Shown here: in pieces, positions 34,440-45,424 of the stretch
Position numbering within the stretch: the stretch's first letter is position 1
Layout of the letters: each line of letters opens with the position of its first letter
Assembly (NCBI RefSeq): GCF_963678635.1
Contig: NC_087065.1
Span: 25,935,254 to 25,999,253, forward strand
DNA: 64,000 bases
Reading direction: 5' to 3'
Source: Symsagittifera roscoffensis
Taxonomy: Eukaryota > Xenacoelomorpha > Acoela > Convolutidae
Made by a program: the position numbers and the translations under genes
The notes under the pieces: model-generated
Database searches by the model: none
What the model was told of the DNA's origin: nothing
What the model saw: the letters and a program-made list of their open reading frames with translations, nothing else

Positions 34440-36235
34440 CGTCAGCTCTTTGATTTGTAATAATTTGGATGTTGACTTGTGTTTTGTGATTTAATTTCTC
34501 TGCACCTAGAATTTTTATTTTAAGAAGATAGAAACAAAGAGATAAAGTAAGAGGTTACAGAAAAGTTTGTTGAAAAACTTTGCAAACACAAAGTTTTTTT
34601 TTAAAAATCTGTTAAAAAACTTTGTTAATTATCAAATTAAGTTTGAAATTGGTAAAAATTTCTACAAAGTTTATTTGCAAAAAAAATTTGAAAAATCAAT
34701 CATATTGAACATTTGTGAAAAACTTTTCAACCATTTTCGCAAACAAGGTAAAAAACTCATTATATTTTTTGCACTTATGTTAAAAAATTTACAATAATTT
34801 TTGCACCATGCAAAAATTTTTGTAATATTTTTTGCACTTTTGTTTAAAAAGTCAAACAAAGTCTCGCAAGTTGAAAAAAATTGCAAATTTGATTAATTGC
34901 TTTCGCATTTTCAAAAAAAATTGTAACGCGACTTTCTTGCCCTGTTGAGAAATAAAATTAAAGAATTTCTTTGTTTCGATTTTGATCATTAGAAAATCCC
35001 TTTTTTGCACGTATGTTGATCAAATACATCAGTAAAACATTGTATTTAGATAGGGAATAGCACTCAAAGTCATCAATAAGGAAAAAACAATAAATTAACT
35101 GGTTTTTTTCAATAAAAATTTGCGTTTTTTGCATATGCATAAAAAAAGGAGGTTAGATCTTTTTTTCATTAGTTTTCTAAAAAACCACAACAAAATTTAC
35201 ATGTTAAACAAAAAATAGTTTGAAATTTTTTGCACACTTGTTATAAAAACCAAAACAAGTGTTGCATCTTGTAAAAAAATTTAATTGAATTTTTGCAAAC
35301 TTGTTGAATCAATCATAACAACACTTGCAGCTTGCGAAAAAAACTCTAAACTCTTTTTTGCACATGTGTTAAAAATTACAAATTTATTCGTTGAAAGATT
35401 TTTTTTAATTGAAATTAAATTTGATTTTGACAAGAATTTAATCAACAAATATTCAATTATTAATAGAAAAATTGACACGCTCAGTATTTACAGAATCATA
35501 ATCATCAATGGAACAATAAACAATTTCAACAAATCAAATTCTTCCTTTGATTTTTGAATTTTTTGAAGCCTTTCGAAAACAACTGATCCAAGAGATTGAG
35601 TAGACGCAAGCTTCTGAGCAGAACTGAGAAAACTTCTTTTGATTTCTTTTCGCAGCAGGCGTTTTTTTGCGACACGGGGTAATTTTCCCGGTATTCTACA
35701 TTTCAGGATACGTTCGACTACACGATTCAATTGACTGAAAACTTCATCTCGTGATGAAATAATATTGGAATAAAACCTGTATTTGTATAAAACATAAATG
35801 CAGTCAATAATTTGGTAGGTTAAATGATATTTATCTAGTCTTTACAAAATTTGATCGAGCGAGGATTCAATTAAAACTAAGTGAAATTTGCAAATTTTCC
35901 TTGGGCAGAACGATCAATGGTTAGATACACAGTAGTCTTGGTTGACAAGGAATGTTCCATAAAAGTTTTCTGAGACAGAAAGAAAAAAAGATTTTGCATT
36001 GTAATCCGGATAAAAAATGTGGTATGTTTGACATATTGCAGATGCCATCACCAATCACTTGTTGAAACTGATTTTTATCTAATCTGAATTGCTTATATAG
36101 TAGTTCCAGCACCTACGCAATGTCCATATTTTGGAATGTACAGTGAGTCGTCTACATTTCCTACTTTCTATATATTTACAAATATCATTATTTTGAAAAA
36201 TCTACTATAGACCAGTTAGTTCTGAGTCTCAAATC
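34440..36235. other. AT-rich part of the element without recognised genes
   Basis: 34560-35560 is dominated by A/T runs with recurring TTTTTTGCACA-type words. On the minus strand, a basic ORF at 35488-35730 (VAKKRLLRKEIKRSFLSSAQ) and a short one at 35921-36112 could be remains of real minus-strand genes. Neither is recognised. Confidence 0.4.
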
Positions 36236-36241
36236 AAAAAT

Positions 36242-36694
36242 GTATACACGAAAAGATATCCTTACCAACTATATTGAACTTGTTAAAAATCAAAAAAGAA
36301 TTGGGAGATTTTCTTGGTCCCAAAACCCTACCACGGAAAAAGTTTTTTCGAACCTTGATTGCAATTGTTAAAGAAAAATGAATCGGGACATATCGAAAAA
36401 TCCCAGCAAATCTATCTTGGTGAAAAAGAAGGAGAAAGGATACCAGAAGTATGGAATACTTTTATTCACGATGCTGCAAACATTGGACTCGTTCCTTTAT
36501 TGGAAACCTATTCTGCCAAAGACTCAATCATGGAGCAGGAATTTGCGAATTGTCATGCGGTGTATGAAGTAGCAACATACAAGAAGAGAAGGGTGTGTGT
36601 CACAATCAAGAAGTACAGTGCGAACAAACCATCCTACATTCAAATTCGACTCTTCACTGCAAAGGAGAACGGAATCACAAATTTCTCAATTTGA
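36242..36694 (+). pseudogene. Unrecognised element ORF in two frames
   Basis: A possible start (MYTRKDILTNYIELVKNQKR) at 36242 runs to a stop near 36371. The open frame 36359-36694 follows with AVYEVATYKKRRVCVTIKKY. Base composition is less AT-rich than the flanks. It may be one gene with a frameshift. It is not present at the equivalent place in the two tandem partial copies. The function is unknown. Confidence 0.4.
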
Positions 36695-37034
36695 GTGGAC
36701 TTTGCCTAATGGATGACGTTAATTTTTCTAAGTTATCGGACAGATTTTGAAAAATTAGATATTAAAAAATTTAAAGAAAAGGGAACACTTGGAAAAACAA
36801 ATCAGAAATTTCAGTTGGAAAAAGAGAAGTATGGTTGATTCTATCCACTCGGTTTTCTTTTATGTAGAAACATTCATAACAAATCGTATCATTATTGACG
36901 AATGCACTGTAGAAAATGAACGTTCAGAAATTGAATGAAACTTTTTGAAATTTTGATTTGATTAAGCAAAAAAAAAGAAAAAAAACTTTCTTTGTACCTT
37001 TATTGTTTTGGACCCAAGCATTTTTTTCGAAGAA

Positions 37035-37307
37035 ATGGACAAAAATTACCTTTTGGAGGTCTTATTGGATACGGAACTTCCTGTATGGATTACTTGTTTT
37101 GCAATTTCAATAATCTTCAGGCTTCATGCGGTTTTACATAATGCAGCTGGATCTGTGAAGTCTAATAGGCATAAGGGATCTGGTTTTTAATATATTTTAC
37201 CGAGACATCCTAGTTCTTGTTTTTTTTTTGGTCGTGTGACTGGATTGCTCTTCTGTTTATGTATTGGAATTTTTGGTTTAACAGTATATGCATTGTTCGA
37301 TTGTTAG
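37035..37307 (+). pseudogene. Small membrane protein of the element, broken copy
   Basis: Corresponds to the intact frame at 47121-47390. The piece FRLHAVLHNAAGSVKSNRHK is preserved, but frame changes near 37090 and a stop at about 37188 separate it from the C-terminal hydrophobic part. See the intact copy for description. Confidence 0.6.
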
Positions 37308-37346
37308 TCTTTTTAACCAAAAATTTTAGTGAGAACAGTCAACATC

Positions 37347-37515
37347 ATGAGTCTAGTTGTTTTGGATATTGGGTGTATTGAAAACATCAAAGTGAAAGAG
37401 TAAGGGAGTCATAAAAATGGACAAACTGTGGGATATTTCTGTCTTTGTCCCAAAAAGTTCAAAGCAACATCTCAGTCTGCTTGGTGTACGAAACATCTTC
37501 CAGGAAATTTTTTTG
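37347..37515 (+). pseudogene. MSLVVLDI protein, truncated by a deletion
   Basis: It starts MSLVVLDIGCIENIKVKE. Similarity to 47430-47590 ends at about 37510, where the sequence jumps to the equivalent of 48062 (TGGACGT...). Compared with the tandem copies, about 0.5 kb is missing here. The family is described at 47430. Confidence 0.55.
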
Positions 37516-37739
37516 GACGTTAGTGTAGTATATCTCTTTTAGTTTTTATGTGCCAACTTTTGTCATAGTTTAAATACTCGCATGTGCAATCGTTCTAATA
37601 GTGTTATCCACTACATTTGAAGAAACAACAGTTCGGGTAGTCCTTTTATCAAGTACAGTCGGTTATATTTTACCTTCTCCAAAGCTAGGAATAAAGTCAT
37701 TTCTGCCATAAAACGAGTTTTATTTCGCTAATTCAACCA

Positions 37740-38340
37740 ATTAGATCTGAAAAGTTGCATCATAATTTTGATTGGTTAAAAATTGGTAAATTTCAATCAC
37801 AATTGGCAAAGATTTTTTTACATTTATCAACATTATCAACCTCTTTTTGGACAAATGCAAAAAAAACTTTAAGTTTATTCAAGGAGTTGACTTTGAGGTG
37901 ATTGAAAATCTTCCAAATAATGGATAATAATACCTGTTAGTATTTGACGACTCTGTGAAGAAGTTTCAGGTTCTAAGCAGTTTGTAAAAATTGCTACAGC
38001 TGGAAGACACAAGGGACTGAACACAATATATAATAAGCATAACTTGTTTCATCACTGCAAATTGGGAAGAAAAGTTGTGTTACAAAACACACATATAATT
38101 TTTTCAAGTCACCGAGAGATGTTTTACAAATCAATACTTTTAGTCAGCAACTAGGTCTAGGATCACAATTGAAAGAGTGGTATCTAGATGCAAAATCTAC
38201 TCATATGGTCATTCATTCGTTGATTTAACTCCAAAAACAGTTGATTCGCTAAGATATTGCACACAAAAAGCGGTTCAGTTCTATCAAAATATTTTTTACC
38301 AGCAGGAACATAAACAAAGTTTTTGAACGATGAGCATACA
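37740..38340 (+). pseudogene. Packaging ATPase relic (FtsK/HerA, A32-like)
   Basis: The same gene as 48283-48905, more decayed. The Walker B neighbourhood is readable as LVFDD with a frameshift after it, then NLF-HHC (in place of the LFHQSK block) and KEW. In-frame stops occur at about 37922 and 38094. It normally drives genome packaging into the capsid. Confidence 0.65.
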
Positions 38341-38399
38341 ATACGCCTCTAAATTCCCATTATTTCAAAACATTTTCCCAAAAACTTCAGAAAAAATTC

Positions 38400-38632
38400 A
38401 TCCTTATCTTCCAAAAATTTCCTTTAGTTTCTCAGCGAATGTATAGTAAGCTTGCTATGAGGTGAGCTAAAAGATCTCCAAAAAAGAGACGTAGTAAAAA
38501 AACGAAGAGAACTATCAGAACTCACACGAAGAAGAACTTCATCTCATTAAAAGAAAAAAAATTGAAACTCGCCTGAAAGCTCACAACCAATATCTCTTAT
38601 CACTCCTTTTGTCATTAAACGATTGAGATAAT
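38400..38632 (+). pseudogene. Small very basic protein, broken
   Basis: Readable as RSPKKRRSKKTKRTIRTHTK with stops nearby. The same position in the tandem copies (48963-49175, 53970-54197) has a better open frame. Basic composition suggests DNA condensation in the virion, by analogy with adenovirus core proteins, but this is inference. Confidence 0.45.
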
Positions 38633-40570
38633 ATGGATCAGTTTGTTCTAATTCTTTTTTCATTTTATCAATCCAAAGCACACTTTCAAAAAAACAAAGA
38701 GGAGGTTGTACCAAAAGATTTTGATTCTATTTACAGTGCTGCAAATGTGAGATTGAAAACGAGTAATAATAAGCATCTCAATGATTCAATATGAGTTCTC
38801 CTAGAATTATATTAAGTCAGTCAGAAAATGTCATTTTAGATAATCGAGACACAAAAAAATCTATTGTAGAATTTTTGTGTGCACTAAAGCAAAAACACCG
38901 ACTTTCCAGATTGTTACTTCATCATTTTGGGAGCAACTCAAATAACATCTAAAATTAATATCAACAAGAACGCCAAGGCGAAAGACAGAGGAACTTGGAT
39001 CCCTTACAAAATTTGAACAGTTAAGTCTAAACAGATTGTTTTCTAGTGTTAGAGCTGCGGAGGTTTCTTTTCAAAATTTGAGTAAAGCCAGCGGTTTGTA
39101 AAAAAAATGTAGAACACTTTTTACAAAACAAGACTTCGTATACAACAATTGGTCCTCCAATTAAACGTTTCCGAAGCCTTGAAGCTTTTTCAAAATATAT
39201 CGATGAAATTTGGTATGGAGAAATGGTTTTTGTGGACAAACTATCGTGTCAAAACAAAGGAGTCAAATTATAAATGGTTGCTCTTGATGTTTTTCCACGA
39301 TTTGTCAGAGTTTAAACAATGGAAAAAAATGCCAAAGAGACTTTGTCAGTTAAAAAAAAAGTTTGTCGAAAAAACACTAAATGCGAAGTTGAAAATGAGT
39401 AACAATAAGCATCTTATTGATTTAATTTTAAACTCTAATAGAATTAACTTGAATCAGTCAGAAAAAAATCATATTAGATAATCCAGGCACAAAAGAGTCT
39501 ATTGTAGATTTTGTTTGTGCAATAATTAGAAAAATTACGCAAATTTCCAGATATTTACTTTACCGTTCTGGAAGCAACTCAAACTTCACTTAAACTTGTT
39601 ATTAACACTAATGCCAAACGAAAGACAGAGGAACTTGGATCCCTTTCAAAATCTGAAAAGATAATACTGAACAGATTGCATTATAGGGGTAGAGCTGCGT
39701 ACGGTTCTGTGCGAAACTTGAGTAAATTTGGACTCGCAATCAGACGCAATCAGACTACCAAATTTGGACTTGCAATCAGACGTTTCCGAAGGCTTCAAGC
39801 TTTTTCAAAATAAATCAATGAAATTTGATTTCTGGACTTGGCTCTTGTGAACAAATTAGCGAATCAAAACAATGGCGTCAAATGTTTTTTTTTGTGGTTG
39901 CTGTTGATGTTTTTTCACGATTTGTTAGAGTTCAAAGAATGAAAACAAAGTATGCCAAAGACACTTTGCAAGTTTTCAAAATTATGAATTCTCGAAAAAA
40001 AGCTCCTGAATTCTCGAAAAAAAGCTCCTGAATTCTCGAGAAAAAGCTCCTGGTTGATAAAGGAACATAATACGGGGGAACTTTCAAAAGTTTTGCAAGG
40101 AGAAAGACATTGAAGTTCACTCAACAATGAGTGAAACAAAAGCTGCATTTGCAGAGAGAGCCATTCAATCAATAAAAGACATATTTTACCGCTACTTAGA
40201 AGATTATGGTGAAAACACTGTTCACAAGTTACCTCAATTTGCGTCTTCAATGAAATATCGCATCAATAGATATATTAGGAAATCACTTAGAGACGTCAAA
40301 AATACTCATTTCCTCTCTATTTTCTACAACAAATCTCTACAAAAACCTCTAATGAGGTATAAGAAACCAAAATTCAAATTTGGAGATAGAGTGAGAATTT
40401 CAAAGAATGATCTTTCTCAAAAGGGATACAAACCACAATTTACAGATGAAATTTTTAGAATTTTGGCAATATTTACAAAAAAGCCTCCTTTATACATCAA
40501 TAAAGATCTCCACAAAGAGGAATCTCTGGGAAAATTTTATGAAAAAGAGCCGGGAAAACGTTCAGATTAA
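38633..40570 (+). pseudogene. Retroviral-type integrase (rve/DDE), expanded and broken
   Basis: The integrase inserts the element into host DNA. The core motif VAVDVFSRFVRVQ (first catalytic Asp) is readable near 39900; the second Asp region, VDKGT, is at 40053-40067 and is followed at once by a stop (40068-40070). The ORF 40127-40570 carries KAAFAERAIQSIKDI (third acidic residue at 40154) and the C-terminal block FKFGDRVRISKNDL typical of Polinton integrases. Two internal expansions are visible: about 635 bp is duplicated (38743 onward versus 39378 onward), and a 22-bp unit is tandemly tripled at 39987-40052. Confidence 0.85.
39987..40052 (+). repeat. 22-bp unit repeated three times inside the integrase relic
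   Basis: Units 39987-40008, 40009-40030 and 40031-40052 begin AATTCTCGAAAAAAAGCTCC (the last has one A to G change). The extra two units add 44 bases and shift the frame. Absent from the tandem copies. Confidence 0.9.
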
Positions 40571-40613
40571 TGGTAAATTATTGTTTGAACTAAATTTCCA
40601 ACGATCAGTTGTG

Positions 40614-41430
40614 ATGGATTCTTTTATTATTGAGTTAGTTTCTAAATAAAAGTCTTTATTCTTTTACAAATTTTCAACCAGAACAAATACATTTGAAAGG
40701 AGAATGGGAGGTTAACATTTCAGAAATATCATATGCTTTTTTGTTTCAAAATCTTACTGAGGGAAAGTTCTACATTCGTAGATGGCAGAGAAAGTCCTGA
40801 GGAGAAAAGAAAGGATGAAACGATGCTTTTTGAACCACGATTGCAACCAAAATTTGTTGATATAGTTGTAGCCTTGAACAACAGAATTTGAGAAGTCTAG
40901 GTGCTCAAGCTGTTTAACATAACGGAATTTATCAGTAGATAAAATTACACTGTAGATTGCCGTTCATTTACCTGAGAATCAATCACTGTTTATGTTTCAA
41001 AGTTCTGATTTGAAACACATTTTTGGATTTGACTTAGAACATAATCAAACATGGGTTATAATGAAGGGAAAAGGTCCACCTTATTCTCAGTATTCTTACG
41101 ACCTTATAAGAATACATTCTTTGATGATATGTAGTGATATTAAAGAATATAACATAATTGATGATACAAAAACTCCTTCATTGCGTTGTAATCCATCCAT
41201 CTCCAAAGTAAAAGAGGAAGATAAAATTTCTACGGGACAGTTTATGAATTATCAGTCCTTTACAAATTTTTATTTTATAAAACTGTTAAAAAACTCTTTC
41301 CATAGTATTAATCTAGAGCTTAGAGATAGTACGGGCGAAAAAGTTCCTTTTGTATCCGTAGGAATTACCCGAGTTGTTTTCTTGTTCCGCAACTTTTTGA
41401 AAATTTTTTTTTTTGATTTAAAAATCATAC
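40614..41430 (+). pseudogene. Penton-like minor capsid protein, broken
   Basis: It starts MDSFIIELVS at 40614. After a frame change, IHLKGEWEVNISEISYAF is readable near 40690; the GEWEV-xIxEIxY signature is common in a conserved Polinton structural protein thought to form the capsid vertices. After several stops, the ORF 40992-41456 holds YSYDLIRIHSLMICSD, FHSINLELRDSTGEKVPFVS and VGITRVVFLFR, the usual C-terminal strand pattern. The assignment to penton is from family knowledge; membership of the Polinton gene set is the firmer part. Confidence 0.65.
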
Positions 41431-41479
41431 GAAATTTTTGCTCAAAAATCAGCTGATTCCCCTATTTTTCGAGGAAATG

Positions 41480-41870
41480 TAAGACAAGGTGAAAGTAATT
41501 TTGGATCTCTTGCATAAACTCTTGGGAGAACTGAAATCCTTTCTATTAAATTTATATAGTCTCAGCTGGAAAAAAGTTGGAGGAAATTTGTTTAAAATTG
41601 CTGCTCCAGAGATTGTGGAGATTGTTAGTGGACGCAGAAAACTCAAAACATTTGCAAAAGAAGTGGAAAAAAATTTGGGAGATAAAAAAAAGGAATCCAA
41701 GCGTAGAAACGGATTGTAATCTCTACTTAGAAATGCGTGATACCCATCGTAGTTTAAGGCTTCAATTGTTCATGGGAAGGTTGTTTGATGCTTTCAAGAG
41801 AGAAGAAGAAGAACATAAAGCAAAATCCGAGGATGATTCGGATGAGGAACCAGAACCTTACTTAATTTAA
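41480..41870 (+). pseudogene. Basic protein with acidic tail, two overlapping frames
   Basis: The frame 41489-41719 has the amphipathic stretch WKKVGGNLFKIAAPEIVEIV, then basic GRRKLKTFAKEVEKNLGDKK. A second frame to 41870 ends in an acidic run (EDDSDEEPEPYLI). They probably represent one gene split by a frameshift, or two adjacent genes. Position between the two capsid genes suggests a minor virion protein; this is inference. Confidence 0.5.
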
Positions 41871-41927
41871 GTAAACAATCTAATACATTCACTATTCTCC
41901 AAATTTGAAGTTTATTTTAACAAAACA

Positions 41928-42815
41928 ATGGTTTACAACGCCAATGGGTTATATCTTCAGAAGGCACAAATATCGAACGTATTCACCTCGTCAGCAGTGG
42001 GTAGTAAAGGAATACTTGCTTGTCATGGATACAGTTTTGAAGAATTTCCTGATGCATTTGATATGCATCCGTTCACTGATAGAGCAAATTCCTTGGGAAC
42101 TGGGAGAACTTTTCACTCTATGGGTGTCTCGCCATTGATTTGGTTACTTGCTAAAAAATGTGCTACCAAATACTAAAGATCGAATTAAACTAATTCGAGT
42201 GGGACCTTGTTTATACATGCTATCTGATAACCCAAATGTCAGTCTGAGAACTGTTGAATAATTGCTGTTTACTAGAAGAATTTTAGTTGCTGAACCTAAT
42301 TATCAATACTTGCAAAAAAACCTGGTAAAAGAGTTTGCTCAAACAATTTCATGGAACCTATTTCATGAACCTTTATCGTTCCATCTCGTCACAACCAATT
42401 CTAACAAGAAAATTTATTCAGTAACGCTCCAATAAAAAGAGTCTCTGTTGCAATGAAAACAATTCAGCTGTTGCAGAATCATTTTATGAAAACCCTTTCA
42501 GCTATCGACAATTTTATTTGAGAGGGCTTAGAATTCTTCGGAGTGGAAGAGCAATTGTTTCATTAGATTCAACTTCTCCTTGTTGTTCTTATGTTAAAAC
42601 AATGAAAGCAATGCAGTTTAACAAAGATTTCCAGCACTTCCTATGGAAGATTTTCAAAATCACTCTGTTTTTGTTTTTGACTTAAATTTACTACAGGATC
42701 AGCTGAACAATTGCATTATCCTGTTAGAGACAGCCCGCGAAAAGTTTTTCCAGTTTGGAGCAAGTAACGGAAGTGATAGTCTTGGAAGAAAGACTAGCAA
42801 ATATTCAATTTAACT
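41928..42815 (+). pseudogene. Major capsid protein (double jelly-roll type), broken
   Basis: The N-terminal 82 codons are open (MVYNANGLYLQKAQISNVF at 41928 to 42176), with FTDRANSLGTGRTFHSMGVS. Pieces then continue in changing frames: VGPCLYMLSDNPNVSLR near 42205, LRGLRILRSGRAIVSLDS near 42520, LPMEDFQNHSVFVFDLNLL near 42640. The (V/A)FDL motif near the C-terminus and the order of genes (penton-like, then this, then protease) fit the Polinton/adintovirus major capsid protein. At least four frame changes. Confidence 0.65.
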
Positions 42816-42928
42816 ATTTTGGAACAATTGATCAAAATGTTTAACTGTTTTTTTGAGTTTTCAGGTTCCTTTAAAAAAGTTGTAACTTTTTCGGACTTTT
42901 CATTGTCATTGTCTCTGTAATATCTATT

Positions 42929-43195
42929 ATGTTTTTCTTCAGACCTAAATCTCCAGAAAAAGCAGAAAATGAATGTTGTTCAATTGAACACCCAAAAAAA
43001 TTCTTCAACCTAGCGTGTAAAACAGTATTCAATAAATTTTGTTCAATTCATGAGTTTTGTGTGTGTTGGACTTTGCTGATTCAATACCTAAGTGCGTGTA
43101 AGTCATTAATCCCACATTTTTTTAAACCTAAATTACACTATCAAACTCTTTATTTGATTAGATGTGAATCAGCAAACAATTGTAAAGTTGGATAA
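42929..43195 (+). other. Short unrecognised ORF before the protease
   Basis: An 88-codon frame with seven Cys (ENECCSIEHPKKFFNLACK). It lies between the capsid and protease relics and its end overlaps the protease start. It could be a small gene of the element or the N-terminal part of the protease gene in another frame. Confidence 0.3.
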
Positions 43196-43580
43196 TTTTT
43201 CACTTCTGCAATTTATTGAAAGAATTTCTGAACTCAATTTCAAGTACCTGGGATCTCACCCCTCTGAACAAAAACCTCAACTAACTAAATACTCGTTTGC
43301 AATCATCGATTCAGCTCCAAGCAAAAATAGAGGGGAACACTGGATCATGATACCTCGATTGGACAAAATTTACTACTTTGCAGATTCTTCGGATCGAAAA
43401 AGAACATTTTTTTTCTTTCTGACGAAAAAAATTTTTCGAATCATTCCCAAAAATCTACAAACGCTGACAATTTGGGTGGATTTTACACAGTTTATTCAGC
43501 ATTTCTTTTTTTCAAATTCTATCACAGAACCTTGATTAATATTCAAGATGTGCATGTTTTGAAGTTTTAAAGATATTTTA
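43164..43580 (+). pseudogene. Adenain-like cysteine protease, broken at the catalytic Cys
   Basis: The protease matures capsid proteins during assembly. The frame 43164-43535 shows FAIIDSAPSKNRGEHWIMI, containing the catalytic His in GEHW, and YYFADS, containing the acidic residue, then MIPxNLQT-like IIPKNLQTLTI. The expected Cys-Gly-Phe-Tyr block follows, but at 43473-43477 the frame shifts: GFYTVYSAF and FKFYHRTLINIQDVHVLKF are read in another frame. The order His, acidic, Gln region, Cys fits the adenovirus-type fold. Inactive as it stands. Confidence 0.8.
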
Positions 43581-43689
43581 TGTAGATGTGTAGTTTTTTT
43601 TATTTGTAAAATTAAATTAAGGCATTAAAAATTTTATACGATGCTTTTCTTTGTAATTTAAGTTTTTTTTTCTCACAAATTTGTCTTTT

Positions 43690-44615
43690 TTGAAGTTTCA
43701 GTAGGTTTAAGCCTAGTTTCAGGTAGATAGAACACTGTTTCAAAAAGTAAAGTTATCTGATAATTAGTTACTAGGTCGAATTATAACAAATCTTTTTGTG
43801 TTTTGAAGTTTTTAAAAAACAAATTTGATAAAAAAAATCTCAATTTCACCCAAAAACTTTTACCATTGACGTACAATTACAAAAAAAACTAATTAAAAGA
43901 CACTTATTCTACACTCGCACGTAATTAACCAGTGATATTCAACATTTAGATAACGCGCGCCGAGATTTTTGCAAAAAAAAAAACAAAATCCACACAAAAT
44001 TCTCCACAAAATCCCAAAAAAAATTGTTTTCCTTACCATTTTCTTAATATCACACAAACCATGAAAGCACAAACCATGAAATTTGTCTTTTTTGAAGTTT
44101 CAGTAGATTTAAGCCTAGTTTCAGGTAGATAGAACACTGTTTCAAAAAGTAAAGTTATCTGATAATTAGTTACTAGGTCGAATTATAACAAATCTTTTTG
44201 TGTTTTGAAGTTTTTAAAAAACAAATTTGATAAAAAAAATCTCAATTTCACCCAAAAACTTTTACCATTGACGTACAATTACAAAAAAACTAATTAAAAG
44301 ACACTTATTCTACACTCGCACGTAATTAACCAGTGATATTCAACATTTAGATAACGCGCGCCGAGATTTTTGCAAAAAAAAAAACAAAATCCACACAAAA
44401 TTCTCCACAAAATCCCAAAAAAATTATTTTCCTTACCATTTTCTTAATATCACACAAACCATGAAAGCCTACCATTGGTATTCCCTATCCTAATACATTG
44501 AAGACTCTATACCCAAGGTTAATACAAAGCTTAGTGACCGGATGCTCTATTCCCTATCTTAACCCATGGTTGTCACCAGGTAGTCCCCCCACTCTAGCTC
44601 CAACATCTATTATTA
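43690..44615 (-). repeat. Right inverted terminal repeat, with internal 402-bp duplication
   Basis: The reverse complement matches 28270-28720. A block of about 402 bp is present twice in direct order (from 43681 and from 44083; both begin TTGTCTTTTTTGAAGTTTCA), so this end is longer than the left one. The outer end reads GCTCCAACATCTATTATT. Confidence 0.85.
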
Positions 44616-45034
44616 CTGCAAATTTAAAAAAAAAATCACCGTAAGTTTGCTATCAATGCAGCGATTTTTGTAGATCAAAGATTTTTGGATTGATTTCAAT
44701 TGAGAGACTCACCAAAATTGGTGTCCGGTTGCTGCTCGAGTTGGTTTTGTCATCAATTAGATTCTTAGAAAAAAAGCATAAGTAAACAAATAAGAAAAAC
44801 GTTGAAAACCATTTACATCTTTCACAAAAATGATGATTCAATTTTAACGAAATTTTAGATGATCTTAGATTTATTCAAGCTAGAACTTTTAAACGAAATT
44901 ATTTAATATATTAAGTTTTCCTATGCTCACTATGTTTTTGATCAAAATTTTTAATTTCACATTCTCGTGGAGTGTGTTTTGAGGCTGCTGAGCTTTTTTC
45001 CATCACCTTGAATAACATTTTTTTGATAAAAAGA

Positions 45035-45103
45035 GTGCTTCTTCTTGAAATGAATTTTCTGTTTGTCACTGCTAAAAGTACAATAGTTGCAAAATGGACA
45101 CTT
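45035..45103 (-). pseudogene. C2H2 zinc-finger relic
   Basis: The minus strand reads KCPFCNYCTFSSDKQKIHFK then KKH: Cys-X2-Cys-X12-His-X4-His, a full C2H2 signature. A second possible finger upstream (FDFTQVKLHQKRF, near 45180) has a stop and no intact Cys pair. It lies just before a CCAAT-type repeat block, as the zinc-finger-like start of the polymerase does at 32427. It may be the N-terminal end of another polymerase copy, or an unrelated finger gene. Confidence 0.5.
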
Positions 45104-45424
45104 CAAAACTCACCACATTTCAAAGTTCAAACAAATTCGAAACCGTTTTTGATGCAGTTTGACCTGTGTAAAGTCAAACACGCCCAAGACATGTCACTCT
45201 TCTGTTTCCATTTACAGACTACTTCGCAATAAATAAAGAAAAACTTGAGAACTTGGAAGATTTAGAAAATCCCAAAAACTTCAGCACGAGACTTACAGTA
45301 ATTTTGAATCGACTCAAAAATGAGTAAAAATAAGAAAACAGTTATAAAAATTTTCGAAACAAATGTTTGTTAATGTGAAAAATTATCAGATTGGATTTCA
45401 TAATATTTGGTGTAGGTGAAATAA

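Larger units (their letters stand above)
28270..44615. mobile_element. Degenerate Polinton/adintovirus-like element, about 16.3 kb
   Basis: Bounded by inverted terminal repeats (28270-28720 and 43690-44615) and carrying the gene set typical of Polintons (Mavericks) and the related adintoviruses: a protein-primed-type family-B polymerase, retroviral-type integrase, FtsK/A32-like packaging ATPase, adenain-like protease and capsid genes. The polymerase is on the minus strand at the left; the rest are on the plus strand to the right, meeting at a promoter-like zone near 32.6-34 kb. The expected size is 15-20 kb and this fits. Every large gene has stops or frameshifts, so the element is dead. A target-site duplication could not be fixed because the outer edges are AATAAT-rich. 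Confidence 0.85.

Noticed and set aside
39915-40250. Minus-strand ORF with repeated FSRIQELF-like segments
   Set aside because: The repetition comes from the 22-bp triplication read in antisense of the integrase.
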